Shown: piece after piece, positions 1-5,859 of the stretch | Layout of the letters: each line of letters starts with the position of its first letter | Numbering within the stretch: position 1 is the first letter of the stretch | Assembly: GCA_900769545.1 (NCBI GenBank) | Contig: CAAGGZ010000012.1 | Span: 1 to 6,217, forward strand | DNA from: Clostridia bacterium | GTDB taxonomy: Bacteria > Bacillota > Clostridia > Christensenellales > Borkfalkiaceae | DNA length: 6,217 nt | Direction of reading: 5' to 3' | Program-made: the position numbers and the translations under genes | The notes under the pieces: model-generated | The model's input: only the letters and a program-made list of their open reading frames with translations | The model's database searches: none | What the model was told of the DNA's origin: nothing

Positions 1-72
1 ATATCTAGTATAACAGATATTTTGAATTCTGGCGAGTATTTTTTGAATTGTTGTCCTTTTTTTGCCATAAAA

Positions 73-114
73 ATATGCACCTCCAAAAGTTTGTCTAACT
101 TTTGGGGTGCATAT
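73..114. repeat. Long inverted repeat with one bulge (hairpin)
   Basis: Bases 73-91 pair with 97-114: 18 base pairs with one unpaired base (T82) and a five-base loop (92-96). The arms read ATATGCACC...AAAAGTT and AACTTTTGGGGTGCATAT. On the minus strand the stem is followed by TTTTTA, so it could end transcription of a minus-strand gene. On the plus strand there is no immediate T-run. The arm resembles, from memory, terminal repeats of IS3-family elements (TGCACCCC-AAAAGTTAGACA type), which would make it two insertion-sequence ends brought together. No flanking direct repeat is evident. Terminator and IS scar are both possible. Confidence 0.75.
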
Positions 115-115
115 C

Positions 116-136
116 AAGGCGGTCTGCCTTTTTATA
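116..136 (+). terminator. Candidate weak intrinsic terminator
   Basis: AAGGC (116-120) pairs with GCCTT (126-130) across a five-base loop, followed by TTTATAATTT. The stem is only five base pairs, so termination would be weak alone. It sits two bases after the larger hairpin at 73-114, and the two together could end transcription entering from the left. No upstream gene is visible to confirm this. Confidence 0.35.
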
Positions 137-250
137 ATTTCGTACATGATATGGGCGTTTTAAAAAATGGGGCAGGGTAGGTACGAGATGAATTTAAAAA
201 AGTGGGGGCGTGGTGTTCCTGATAAATAAAGTTTGGTATTAAAAAAATTC

Positions 251-280
251 TTGACGAAATAGTGGAAAAAGTGTTATAAT
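251..280 (+). promoter_or_regulatory. Sigma-A-type promoter of the phosphatase lipoprotein gene
   Basis: The -35 box TTGACG (251-256) and a perfect -10 box TATAAT (275-280) are separated by 18 bases. An A-run (241-247) just upstream could act as an UP-like element. Transcription would start near 286-288, giving a 5' leader of about 55 bases before the ATG at 341. No operator-like palindrome is evident around it. Confidence 0.85.
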
Positions 281-340
281 GATAGGCGGTATAGCAGTTG
301 GAGAAAATAACTTAAAAAGCATTTTTAAGGAGAAGAAATT

Positions 341-1501
341 ATGAAAACATTTAAACGTATATCTATAGCGTTGGCAGTTACGTTGCTTGCCTCAGTGGCG
401 TTTTCGTCGTGCGCTCTTATACAGGGTAATGAAAGCAGTGAGGCGGAGAATAACTCCGTTACGGAAAGTTTTGAGGAAAACGAGTACATCAAGGCGGTTT
501 CCCCAAAGCATAACACCATAAAAATTTTAGCCAACGAACAAGTTGCGGAATACGCAGCAGGCTATGCCGTGGGTATGTCGGCGGCTTATGATGGGACTGG
601 CGACCGCTATTTTATGGACGGTATTACGTTGGAGTGGGAAACAAGTGAAATACAAGCGCACTCCTACACGGTTGCGCTTTCTACAAACTCAGATTTATCG
701 GACGCCGTAGAGTACACGGTAGAGGAAACGCAGCTGCATATCGATGATTTGTTTGTTGCTTATACCTACTATTGGCAAATTACGGCGCATTGCGCGGATA
801 AAGAGCAAACGTCTGCAATTTATAAGTTCCGTACGGCGAAAACGCCCCGTACGATTCAAATGGATAAAGTCTCCAATACTCGAGATATTGGCGGCTATAT
901 GACGACGAGCGGCAGGCAGGTAAAGCAGGGTATGGCATACCGCGGAGCGTATTTGGACGAGATTCTTGAAACGGGCAAAACACAAGCGTTGGAAATATAT
1001 AAAATTAGAACGGATTTAGACCTTCGTAAGGGCGGAGAAGGCTCGGCAGGAGGTGTTTCACCCCTTGGTGAAAATATCAACTACGTGCATTATTCCTGTC
1101 CCTATTACTTGGGCGGCAGTACGGGTATTAACGTTGTTGCAAACCACGCCAATTTGGCGGCGGCGATTAAAACGTTTGCCGACGCAGACAATTATCCCAT
1201 TTTCTATCACTGCTCGGTAGGACGTGATAGAACGGGTATGGTTTCTATGATATTGCTGTGCTTGCTTGGCGTGTCCGAGCAAGACATTATGATGGATTAT
1301 GAATTGTCCTTCTTCTCCTATCGCGGAACGCTGGACGGGGCGGATTTGGATTATATGATGGGTGTTTTTAAAGGCGCTTATGACTACGTTGCTACGTTTG
1401 GCGGAGCGGAAACTCCTATGCAAGGCTGTGAGAATTATTTGAAAGTCATCGGCGTATCGGAAGAAGAAATTGCGACGATTCGAAACTTATTATTGGAATA
1501 A
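341..1501 (+). CDS. Lipoprotein tyrosine/dual-specificity phosphatase
   Basis: This is a 386-residue surface lipoprotein with a cysteine-based phosphatase domain. Residues 1-24 form a lipoprotein signal: basic start (KTFKR), hydrophobic core and FSSC, with Cys24 as the lipidation site (Phe at -3 is slightly atypical). An acidic, Ser/Glu-rich linker follows. About residues 93-166 look like a fibronectin type III fold (ITLEW near the start, YYWQI, FRT at the end). The phosphatase part, about 170-380, has the NTRDIGGY motif (179-186) and the P-loop HCSVGRDRTG (290-299), with nucleophile Cys291 and Arg297. This is the Y_phosphatase3 type, the family of Listeria LipA and mycobacterial PtpB, whose members act on phosphotyrosine and phosphoinositides. 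The substrate here is unknown. The start is fixed by AAGGAG at 327-332, eight bases before ATG. The gene has its own promoter and terminator and is therefore a single-gene unit. Confidence 0.9.
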   Translation: MKTFKRISIALAVTLLASVAFSSCALIQGNESSEAENNSVTESFEENEYIKAVSPKHNTIKILANEQVAEYAAGYAVGMSAAYDGTGDRYFMDGITLEWETSEIQAHSYTVALSTNSDLSDAVEYTVEETQLHIDDLFVAYTYYWQITAHCADKEQTSAIYKFRTAKTPRTIQMDKVSNTRDIGGYMTTSGRQVKQGMAYRGAYLDEILETGKTQALEIYKIRTDLDLRKGGEGSAGGVSPLGENINYVHYSCPYYLGGSTGINVVANHANLAAAIKTFADADNYPIFYHCSVGRDRTGMVSMILLCLLGVSEQDIMMDYELSFFSYRGTLDGADLDYMMGVFKGAYDYVATFGGAETPMQGCENYLKVIGVSEEEIATIRNLLLE

Positions 1502-1509
1502 ATGTTTAT

Positions 1510-1544
1510 TTCCCTTCGGTGATTGAGACCGAAGGGAATTTTTT
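1510..1544 (+). terminator. Strong intrinsic terminator after the phosphatase gene
   Basis: An 11-base-pair perfect stem (1510-1520 with 1528-1538; TTCCCTTCGGT and its complement) closes a seven-base loop and is followed directly by six T (1539-1544). It begins eight bases after the stop codon at 1499-1501. Confidence 0.93.
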
Positions 1545-1570
1545 ACTCTTTTTTATTAAAAAGAGTAAAA
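1541..1570. repeat. AT-rich perfect inverted repeat
   Basis: TTTTACTCTTTTT (1541-1553) is perfectly complementary to 1558-1570 with a four-base loop. It overlaps the T-run of the preceding terminator, so the two hairpins cannot both form fully. It may back up termination in the plus direction. It lies 15 bases upstream of the next -35 box. Confidence 0.8.
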
Positions 1571-1584
1571 TTTGGTTTATTTAA

Positions 1585-1614
1585 TTGACTTTTAACCGCT
1601 TTGCGTTGTAAAAT
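1585..1614 (+). promoter_or_regulatory. Sigma-A-type promoter of the fucosidase operon, with operator-like spacer
   Basis: The -35 box TTGACT (1585-1590) and -10 box TAAAAT (1609-1614) are 18 bases apart, and the start of transcription would be near 1621. The spacer holds an imperfect inverted repeat centred on 1600-1602: TTTTA (1590-1594) with TAAAA (1609-1613) and CGC (1597-1599) with GCG (1603-1605). On the reverse strand, 1591-1604 contains AAAGCGGTT, which resembles the core of a CcpA catabolite-responsive element but lacks its flanking TG and CA. A LacI-family or CcpA site here would block polymerase. This is a suggestion, not an identification. Confidence 0.72.
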
Positions 1615-1639
1615 AAATAGGAAAGGTGGTCGCCTTTTG

Positions 1640-1645
1640 AAGGAG
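1640..1645 (+). promoter_or_regulatory. Ribosome binding site that decides the fucosidase start
   Basis: AAGGAG at 1640-1645 lies eight bases before the ATG at 1654. A longer reading from the GTG at 1645 is ruled out because that codon begins inside the ribosome site. A small stem (AAAGG 1622-1626 with CCTTT 1633-1637) sits at the very 5' end of the predicted transcript, just upstream. Confidence 0.85.
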
Positions 1646-1653
1646 TGAAAATT

Positions 1654-2892
1654 ATGATAGTAAAACAGTATATTAAAGAATTTGAAAAACTCGGTTTTGG
1701 TATGTTTGTGCATTTTGGTATGTATTCTATGTTCGAACACGGCGAATGGGTAAAAACTTCGGGTAGATACAGCGACGAGGAATATTTTGCCGCTTATAAA
1801 GATTTTGACGTGGCGAAAGATTGGGCAACGGAGCTTGTAAAAACGGCGAAAAAGGCAGGTTGTAAATATATTACCTTAACCACCCGTCATCACGAAGGTT
1901 TTTCAATGTTTGATGTCTGTGGCTTAAACGAATATGATACGTTGCACTCCAAGTGCAAACGTGACCTCGTGCGCGAGTTTGTAGACGCTTGTAATGCAGA
2001 AGGAATCATTCCTTTCTTCTATCATACGCTTCTCGATTGGCACGAAAAGAGCTATCAAGAAAACTTCAAGGAGTACCTCGTGTATCTTCGCGCCAGCGTA
2101 GAGCTTCTTTGTAAAAATTACGGAAAAATCGGCGGGCTTTGGTTTGACGGTATGTGGGATAAACCCAATGAGGATTGGGAAGAGGACGCATTGTACGCAA
2201 CCATTCGTAAATATCAACCCGAAGCTATGATTATCAATAATACAGGCTTGAGCGCGCGCGGCGCACTCGGGCATATTGAGCTCGATTCCGTGACCTTTGA
2301 AAGAGGAAAACCGGGCGCAATCAACATGGAGGGAGCTCCTAAATACGTGGCAAGCGAGATGTGTGAAACGCTCAATCAGCATTGGGGGTATACGCGCGAA
2401 GATTTCTGCTATAAATCCTTGGCGGACTTGATTGAAGAGCTTTGTGATTGCAGACGCTATGGCGCAAATTTCCTCTTGAACGTAGGACCTATGGGGAATG
2501 GACATTTGCGTAATTTGGACAAAGCGCTTTTAGAGGAGCTTGGCAACTGGGTGAGCGTACATCGTGAGGCGGTTTATTTGCCTCGTCCTTGCGAAGTGAA
2601 AGAAATCCCCAATAAACCGCGCGATTTCCTTTTGAAAAAAGACAATAATTATTACTTGTTCTGTTATGATTTGCCTATGTCGGCGGACTTGCACGTGCAG
2701 TCGTTGACGAGCGCCGATTATTTAGATGAATTTGCGTTCGACAAGAAAGTAAAATCCATTGTTTGGATGGACGACGCTCAGCTCCCGATTGAATACGAGC
2801 AAAAGGATGGCGTATTGTCCGTACATACGAAGTGTTTCCGCTATGGCGCGCATTACGTTGTCAGAGTGGCGAAAATCACGGTGGAGGAATAA
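1654..2892 (+). CDS. GH29 alpha-L-fucosidase, cytosolic
   Basis: This 412-residue protein is a glycoside hydrolase family 29 retaining alpha-L-fucosidase, which removes terminal L-fucose from oligosaccharides. The family signatures are in order: FGMFVHFGMYS (15-25, His20 in the fucose pocket), TTRHHEGFSMF (76-86, His79/His80), and GLWFDG (161-166), where Asp165 is the expected nucleophile. The acid/base residue is less certain in this family; Glu216 in TFE is my best candidate, with Glu209 also possible. HWGYT and the FLLNVGPMGNG segment also fit the family. About residues 310-412 form a short C-terminal part. There is no signal peptide, so it should act in the cytosol on imported small glycosides. 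It is the first gene of the operon, ending one base before the ROK kinase. Activity on a related 6-deoxy or galacto-configured sugar cannot be excluded. Confidence 0.92.
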   Translation: MIVKQYIKEFEKLGFGMFVHFGMYSMFEHGEWVKTSGRYSDEEYFAAYKDFDVAKDWATELVKTAKKAGCKYITLTTRHHEGFSMFDVCGLNEYDTLHSKCKRDLVREFVDACNAEGIIPFFYHTLLDWHEKSYQENFKEYLVYLRASVELLCKNYGKIGGLWFDGMWDKPNEDWEEDALYATIRKYQPEAMIINNTGLSARGALGHIELDSVTFERGKPGAINMEGAPKYVASEMCETLNQHWGYTREDFCYKSLADLIEELCDCRRYGANFLLNVGPMGNGHLRNLDKALLEELGNWVSVHREAVYLPRPCEVKEIPNKPRDFLLKKDNNYYLFCYDLPMSADLHVQSLTSADYLDEFAFDKKVKSIVWMDDAQLPIEYEQKDGVLSVHTKCFRYGAHYVVRVAKITVEE

Positions 2893-2893
2893 G

Positions 2894-3838
2894 ATGAAAG
2901 AATATTGTATCGGTTTTGATATAGGCGGTACAAAATGCGCCGTGTCTTTGGGGGAGATTGCGTCGGGCGCAATCAAAGTATTGGCAAGGGAAGAAACGCC
3001 GACTTTAAATTCCCCTCAAGAAACGCTGGAGAAGCTCTTTCCGTACGTACTGTCTTGGAAAAGCGAAAAAGGCGTGGTAAAGGCAGGGGTGAGTTGCGGC
3101 GGCCCTTTGAACAGCCAAACGGGCGTTATCGTTGCTCCGCCGAATTTAGCGAGCGGTTGGTACGGCTTGGATATTGTATCCTATATCAAAGAAAAAACGG
3201 GTTTGGAATCCCGTTTGCAAAACGATGCAAATGCTTGCGCGGTAGCCGAATGGAAGTTTGGCGCAGGCGTCGGTACGAAAAATATGGTATTTTTCACCTT
3301 TGGTACGGGGCTTGGCGCAGGGTTGATACTCGATGGTAAGCTGTATAGCGGCACCAACGATAACGCAGGGGAAGCAGGGCATATCCGTCTTGCGAAAATG
3401 GGACCTGTGGGGTATGGAAAAGAGGGCTCGTTTGAAGGCTTTTGCAGTGGCGGCGGCATTACCCGATTGGCGCAAATTATGGCGAAGCGTTGCAAAAAAA
3501 TGCCTGCCTGCATTGAAAAGATGGGGGGCATGTTTGCGATTACGACCAAAAAACTCAGCGAGGCGGCATTTGCAGGCGACCCGTTTGCGAAGAAAGTGTT
3601 CGCCAAGAGCGGCGAAATGCTCGGCAAGGGATTAAGCATCATCATCGACGTTTTAAATCCCGAAAAAATCGTGCTCGGCGGCGTGTTTATGCGCTCCTCG
3701 CAGTTGCTTATACCGGCGATGAAAAAACAGCTTGAAAAAGAAGCGTTGTCGGAAAGTGTAAAAGTATGCGAAATCGTACCTGCGAAATTGAGCGAAAATA
3801 TCGGTGATATAGCGGCTTTGGCGATTGCGGCGTTATAA
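2894..3838 (+). CDS. ROK-family sugar kinase lacking the zinc-binding cysteines
   Basis: This 314-residue ROK-fold sugar kinase would phosphorylate a hexose-type sugar with ATP in the cytosol. It shows the phosphate-binding DIGGTK (9-14), the NDANACAVAEW segment (110-120) with catalytic Asp111, FGTGLGAGLILDG, and GEAGH (159-163) with sugar-binding Glu160 and His163. The normal ROK zinc motif CxCGxxGCxE is degenerate: residues 170-181 read GPVGYGKEGSFE, with one cysteine missing and the others replaced by Tyr174 and Ser179, although Glu181 is kept. Zinc-less ROK kinases are known (for example Staphylococcus aureus NanK), so the enzyme may still work. The ATG at 2894 is chosen because GGAGG at 2883-2887 lies six bases upstream and the protein then begins at the usual ROK N-terminus. 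A reading from 2759 would overlap the fucosidase. Substrate unknown; GlcNAc, ManNAc, glucose or allose types are all possible. Confidence 0.9.
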   Translation: MKEYCIGFDIGGTKCAVSLGEIASGAIKVLAREETPTLNSPQETLEKLFPYVLSWKSEKGVVKAGVSCGGPLNSQTGVIVAPPNLASGWYGLDIVSYIKEKTGLESRLQNDANACAVAEWKFGAGVGTKNMVFFTFGTGLGAGLILDGKLYSGTNDNAGEAGHIRLAKMGPVGYGKEGSFEGFCSGGGITRLAQIMAKRCKKMPACIEKMGGMFAITTKKLSEAAFAGDPFAKKVFAKSGEMLGKGLSIIIDVLNPEKIVLGGVFMRSSQLLIPAMKKQLEKEALSESVKVCEIVPAKLSENIGDIAALAIAAL

Positions 3839-3848
3839 GGAGAATTTT

Positions 3849-4487
3849 ATGAAAGACTGTACGAAAAATGTATTGGAAGAACTTGGCGTTCGTTATCCTG
3901 CGCTCGTAGGGGAGCTCGACAGCATAAAGAACGCTTACGATATTTTGGAAAGTTGTTATAAAAATGATTGCCGCGTTTATATTTGCGGTAACGGCGGTTC
4001 TGCTTCGGATAGCGAGCATATCGCAGGGGAGCTTTTAAAATGCTTTAAAAAGAAGCGCGCTTTGCCTGCGGAGTTTGCGGAAAATTTAGCAAAGTACGGG
4101 GAAGAAGGCGCGTTGATGTTGCAGGATTTGGAGGGCGGCTTGCCTGCTGTTCCGCTCTGCGGTTTTTCCGCCTTTACGACAGCTTTTGCAAACGATAAAA
4201 ACCCTACGCTGAATTTCGCGCAGCTTGTCAATTCGTTGGGTAGAAAGGGGGACGTGCTCATCACGCTTTCTACTTCGGGGAACTCCAAAAATTGTGTATA
4301 CGCAGCGATTGCGGCGAAGGCGAAGGAGATGAAAGTGGTGTTTCTTGGCGGCGGCAACGGCGGAAAATTGAAGGAGCTTGCCGACGTTAGCGTTATCGTT
4401 CCTGAAAAGGAAACGTATAAGGTGCAGGAATTGCACTTGCCTGTATATCATTGTCTTTGCGCAATGTTGGAGGAAGAATTCTTTTAA
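3849..4487 (+). CDS. SIS-domain sugar-phosphate isomerase, GmhA-like
   Basis: This 212-residue SIS-domain protein belongs with phosphoheptose isomerase (GmhA), which converts sedoheptulose 7-phosphate to D-glycero-manno-heptose 7-phosphate. The phosphate-binding CGNGGSASDSEH spans 46-57 and STSGNS 141-146. All four zinc/catalytic positions of E. coli GmhA (His61, Glu65, Gln172, His180) have counterparts: His57, Glu61, Gln193 and His201, the last two in the same eight-residue spacing. Compared with GmhA there is an insertion of about 20 residues after the first motif, within about 67-102. I recall this as a Clostridia subfamily often labelled phosphoheptose isomerase. No heptose kinase or nucleotidyltransferase is nearby, so an aldose-ketose step on the ROK kinase product is the better contextual guess. 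The start at 3849 follows AAGGAG (3837-3842), which overlaps the kinase stop. A longer TTG reading from 3825 would overlap the kinase. Confidence 0.88.
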   Translation: MKDCTKNVLEELGVRYPALVGELDSIKNAYDILESCYKNDCRVYICGNGGSASDSEHIAGELLKCFKKKRALPAEFAENLAKYGEEGALMLQDLEGGLPAVPLCGFSAFTTAFANDKNPTLNFAQLVNSLGRKGDVLITLSTSGNSKNCVYAAIAAKAKEMKVVFLGGGNGGKLKELADVSVIVPEKETYKVQELHLPVYHCLCAMLEEEFF

Positions 4488-4496
4488 GGAGTAATT

Positions 4497-5075
4497 ATGG
4501 AAGTAGTTGCAACGCCGTTGCATAGCGGAAAAAAGAATATTTACGAGCTCAAAGAGGTGGTAAACGGAGCGCAGACCGTCAATAAAACAACCCTTTGCTT
4601 GCAATACACCAATCAAGAGTTGATTGTTACCTTTAGCGGAACGTATAACGGCGTTCCCTATATGCCGTATAGCGGAGATAAGGAGCTCGTGTGGAAAGGC
4701 GAAACAGTAGAAGCATTTTTAAGCCCTTACGGCAGTGAGAAAGAGTATTTGGAGTTGGATATTGCGCCCAACGGAGCGTCCTTTTTTGCGAAAATCTACA
4801 ATCCCGACGGCATCGTTGCGTTCAACCGTCTGTTTAACCGAACGCCCATAAAAGTGGAGACGACGCAAAAAGAAAGCGGTTTTGAAGCGACTATGCGTAT
4901 GCCTATTTCGTTTTTGGTAAAGGAAGAAGACGTTGAATCTTTTAAGGAATTGCCTTGGAAGGGGAACTTTTTCCGTTTGGATAGCCATAACGGGGAGTAC
5001 TGCGCGTTATCTCCGACGGGGGTTTTGAATTTCCATATTACAAAAGCGTTTGTATCAATTAAATTTGAAGAATAA
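4497..5075 (+). CDS. CBM9-like carbohydrate-binding protein, cytosolic
   Basis: This 192-residue protein has no signal peptide and appears to be a single beta-sandwich of the carbohydrate-binding family 9-like/DOMON type. The signs are VWKGETVEAFLSP (65-77), equivalent to the family's W-x-D-D-x-V-E-x-F pattern, then YLELDIAPNG (84-93), and near the C-terminus WKGNFFRLD (154-162), SPTG and NFHITKAF (178-185), matching the typical WRANFYR...WSP...FH ending. Such domains normally bind sugars outside the cell or form part of secreted enzymes, so a free cytosolic copy is unusual. It could bind the operon's substrate or product, or be a non-enzymatic partner of the fucosidase. The first Asp of the usual W-x-D-D is Gly68 here. 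The start follows AAGGAG (4486-4491), five bases upstream, overlapping the preceding stop. It is the last gene before the terminator. The family assignment rests on remembered motifs. Confidence 0.75.
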   Translation: MEVVATPLHSGKKNIYELKEVVNGAQTVNKTTLCLQYTNQELIVTFSGTYNGVPYMPYSGDKELVWKGETVEAFLSPYGSEKEYLELDIAPNGASFFAKIYNPDGIVAFNRLFNRTPIKVETTQKESGFEATMRMPISFLVKEEDVESFKELPWKGNFFRLDSHNGEYCALSPTGVLNFHITKAFVSIKFEE

Positions 5076-5079
5076 GAAA

Positions 5080-5110
5080 AAGCCTCGCTTTTTCAAGCGA
5101 GGCTTGTATT
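5080..5110. terminator. Bidirectional intrinsic terminator between convergent operons
   Basis: AAGCCTCGCTT (5080-5090) pairs perfectly with 5095-5105, giving an 11-base-pair stem with loop TTTC. A T-rich tail follows on the plus strand (GTATTTTATT), and on the minus strand the stem is followed by the complement of AATAAGAAA (T-rich). It lies four bases after the CBM9-like stop and five bases before the nadE stop, so it can end both transcripts. Confidence 0.92.
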
Positions 5111-5848
5111 TTATTCAGGCTGATATTCAAAACAGGGAATGGGTTTTAACTTAAATTCGTTAAGGACGTGCAATCGATCGATGCGCGCCTTTTTTTCTTC
5201 GTCGTCGCATACGCCTGTGCGGATATATTTATCAAGCATAGCGTACGTGAAACCCAAATTGTCCTCGTCCGTTCTGTCGGTGAGCCCGTCCGAAGGCACT
5301 TTCTCTACCAAATTTTCAGGCAAATTCAAATATTTTCCGATTGCTTTTACTTCCTGTACGGTAAGCTTTCCAAGCGGAGCAAAATCCCCTGCGGCGTCAC
5401 CGTAACGAGTGGAATATCCCACGTAATCTTCGGAAAGATTACAAGTATTTGCCACGCGGCCGTTGAAGGATTGCGACAGGGCGTACAACGTTGCCATACG
5501 AATACGAGGGGGGAGATTGACAACCGTCTGTCGGCTGATTTCCACACCTGCTGTTTTTAAAGATTCCAACACGCCGTCCACGGCTTTTTGAATGTTGCAA
5601 ACGTGGTAGGGGATACCCAGGTATGAGACGAGCTGTTTCGAACAGTCAATATCGGGCTGTTCGCCGTTGGGCATCAATACGCCGATAACGCGGTCTTTTC
5701 CGAGCGCTTCCACACAGAGAGCGGCAACCACGCTGGAGTCCTTTCCGCCCGAAATTCCAATGACGGCGTTGCAACCTTTTCCGTTTGCTTCAAACCAATC
5801 CCGAATCCATTGTATGGCTTGCTTAGTTGTTTTTTCTACGTTAAACAT
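5111..5848 (-). CDS. nadE: Ammonia-dependent NAD+ synthetase
   Basis: This 245-residue NadE catalyses the last step of NAD+ synthesis: deamido-NAD+ is adenylylated with ATP and then amidated with ammonia. The N-type ATP pyrophosphatase P-loop SGGKDSS lies at 33-39. NLPPRIRM (111-118), the TCNLSEDYVGYSTRYGD stretch (135-151), the segment ending GDFAPLGKLTVQEV (154-167) and PSDGLTDRTDED (185-196) are the standard substrate and ATP-binding segments. The length matches the ammonia-using form, and there is no N-terminal glutaminase domain. It is the downstream gene of an operon with glutamine synthetase, with nine bases between stop and start. Cytosolic, housekeeping. The start is set by AAGGAGG immediately upstream. 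Confidence 0.96.
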   Translation of the reverse strand: MFNVEKTTKQAIQWIRDWFEANGKGCNAVIGISGGKDSSVVAALCVEALGKDRVIGVLMPNGEQPDIDCSKQLVSYLGIPYHVCNIQKAVDGVLESLKTAGVEISRQTVVNLPPRIRMATLYALSQSFNGRVANTCNLSEDYVGYSTRYGDAAGDFAPLGKLTVQEVKAIGKYLNLPENLVEKVPSDGLTDRTDEDNLGFTYAMLDKYIRTGVCDDEEKKARIDRLHVLNEFKLKPIPCFEYQPE

Positions 5849-5852
5849 TTTT

Positions 5853-5859
5853 CCTCCTT
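5853..5859 (-). promoter_or_regulatory. nadE ribosome binding site overlapping the glutamine synthetase stop
   Basis: On the minus strand the sequence reads TAAGGAGG-AAAA-ATG. The TAA is the stop of the upstream glutamine synthetase, and its last two bases begin the Shine-Dalgarno site. A ribosome finishing the first gene stops on the site for the second, which favours coupled translation. Confidence 0.88.

Larger units (their letters stand above)
1..240. other. Gene-free leading region
   Basis: This stretch carries no coding region I can support. It is AT-rich and contains a long bulged hairpin at 73-114, a short hairpin plus T-run at 116-136, and two loosely similar A-run/G-run stretches (about 163-176 and 190-207). 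One frame stays open from base 1 to a TAG at 178-180, but it runs straight through both hairpins and has no recognisable protein signature. The region is most likely the space between the phosphatase gene and an upstream gene outside the window, possibly with the remains of a mobile element. Confidence 0.6.

Noticed and set aside
1..24. Short AT-rich hairpin (ATATCT with AGATAT) followed by four T
   Set aside because: Six AT-rich base pairs with an eight-base loop is too weak to call a terminator.
1..180. Open frame from base 1 to TAG at 178-180 (59 codons, no start visible) that could be the tail of an upstream gene
   Set aside because: It passes through the 18-base-pair hairpin and the second hairpin, has poor-looking composition and no recognisable motif, and an open stretch of this length is not rare by chance.
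1924..2505. 193-residue minus-strand open frame inside the fucosidase gene
   Set aside because: Antisense shadow: the plus strand carries conserved GH29 motifs across the same region, and the minus frame shows no domain.
2759..2893. Extended N-terminus for the ROK kinase starting inside the fucosidase gene
   Set aside because: A strong GGAGG precedes the ATG at 2894, and DIGGTK then falls at residues 9-14 as expected for ROK kinases; the extra 45 residues are an out-of-frame reading of the fucosidase.
3181..3645. 154-residue minus-strand open frame inside the ROK kinase gene
   Set aside because: Proline/serine-rich antisense translation of a conserved kinase; no supporting signal.
4086..4616. 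176-residue minus-strand open frame across the SIS/CBM9-like junction
   Set aside because: It lies opposite two well-supported genes and has no recognisable motif or convincing ribosome site.
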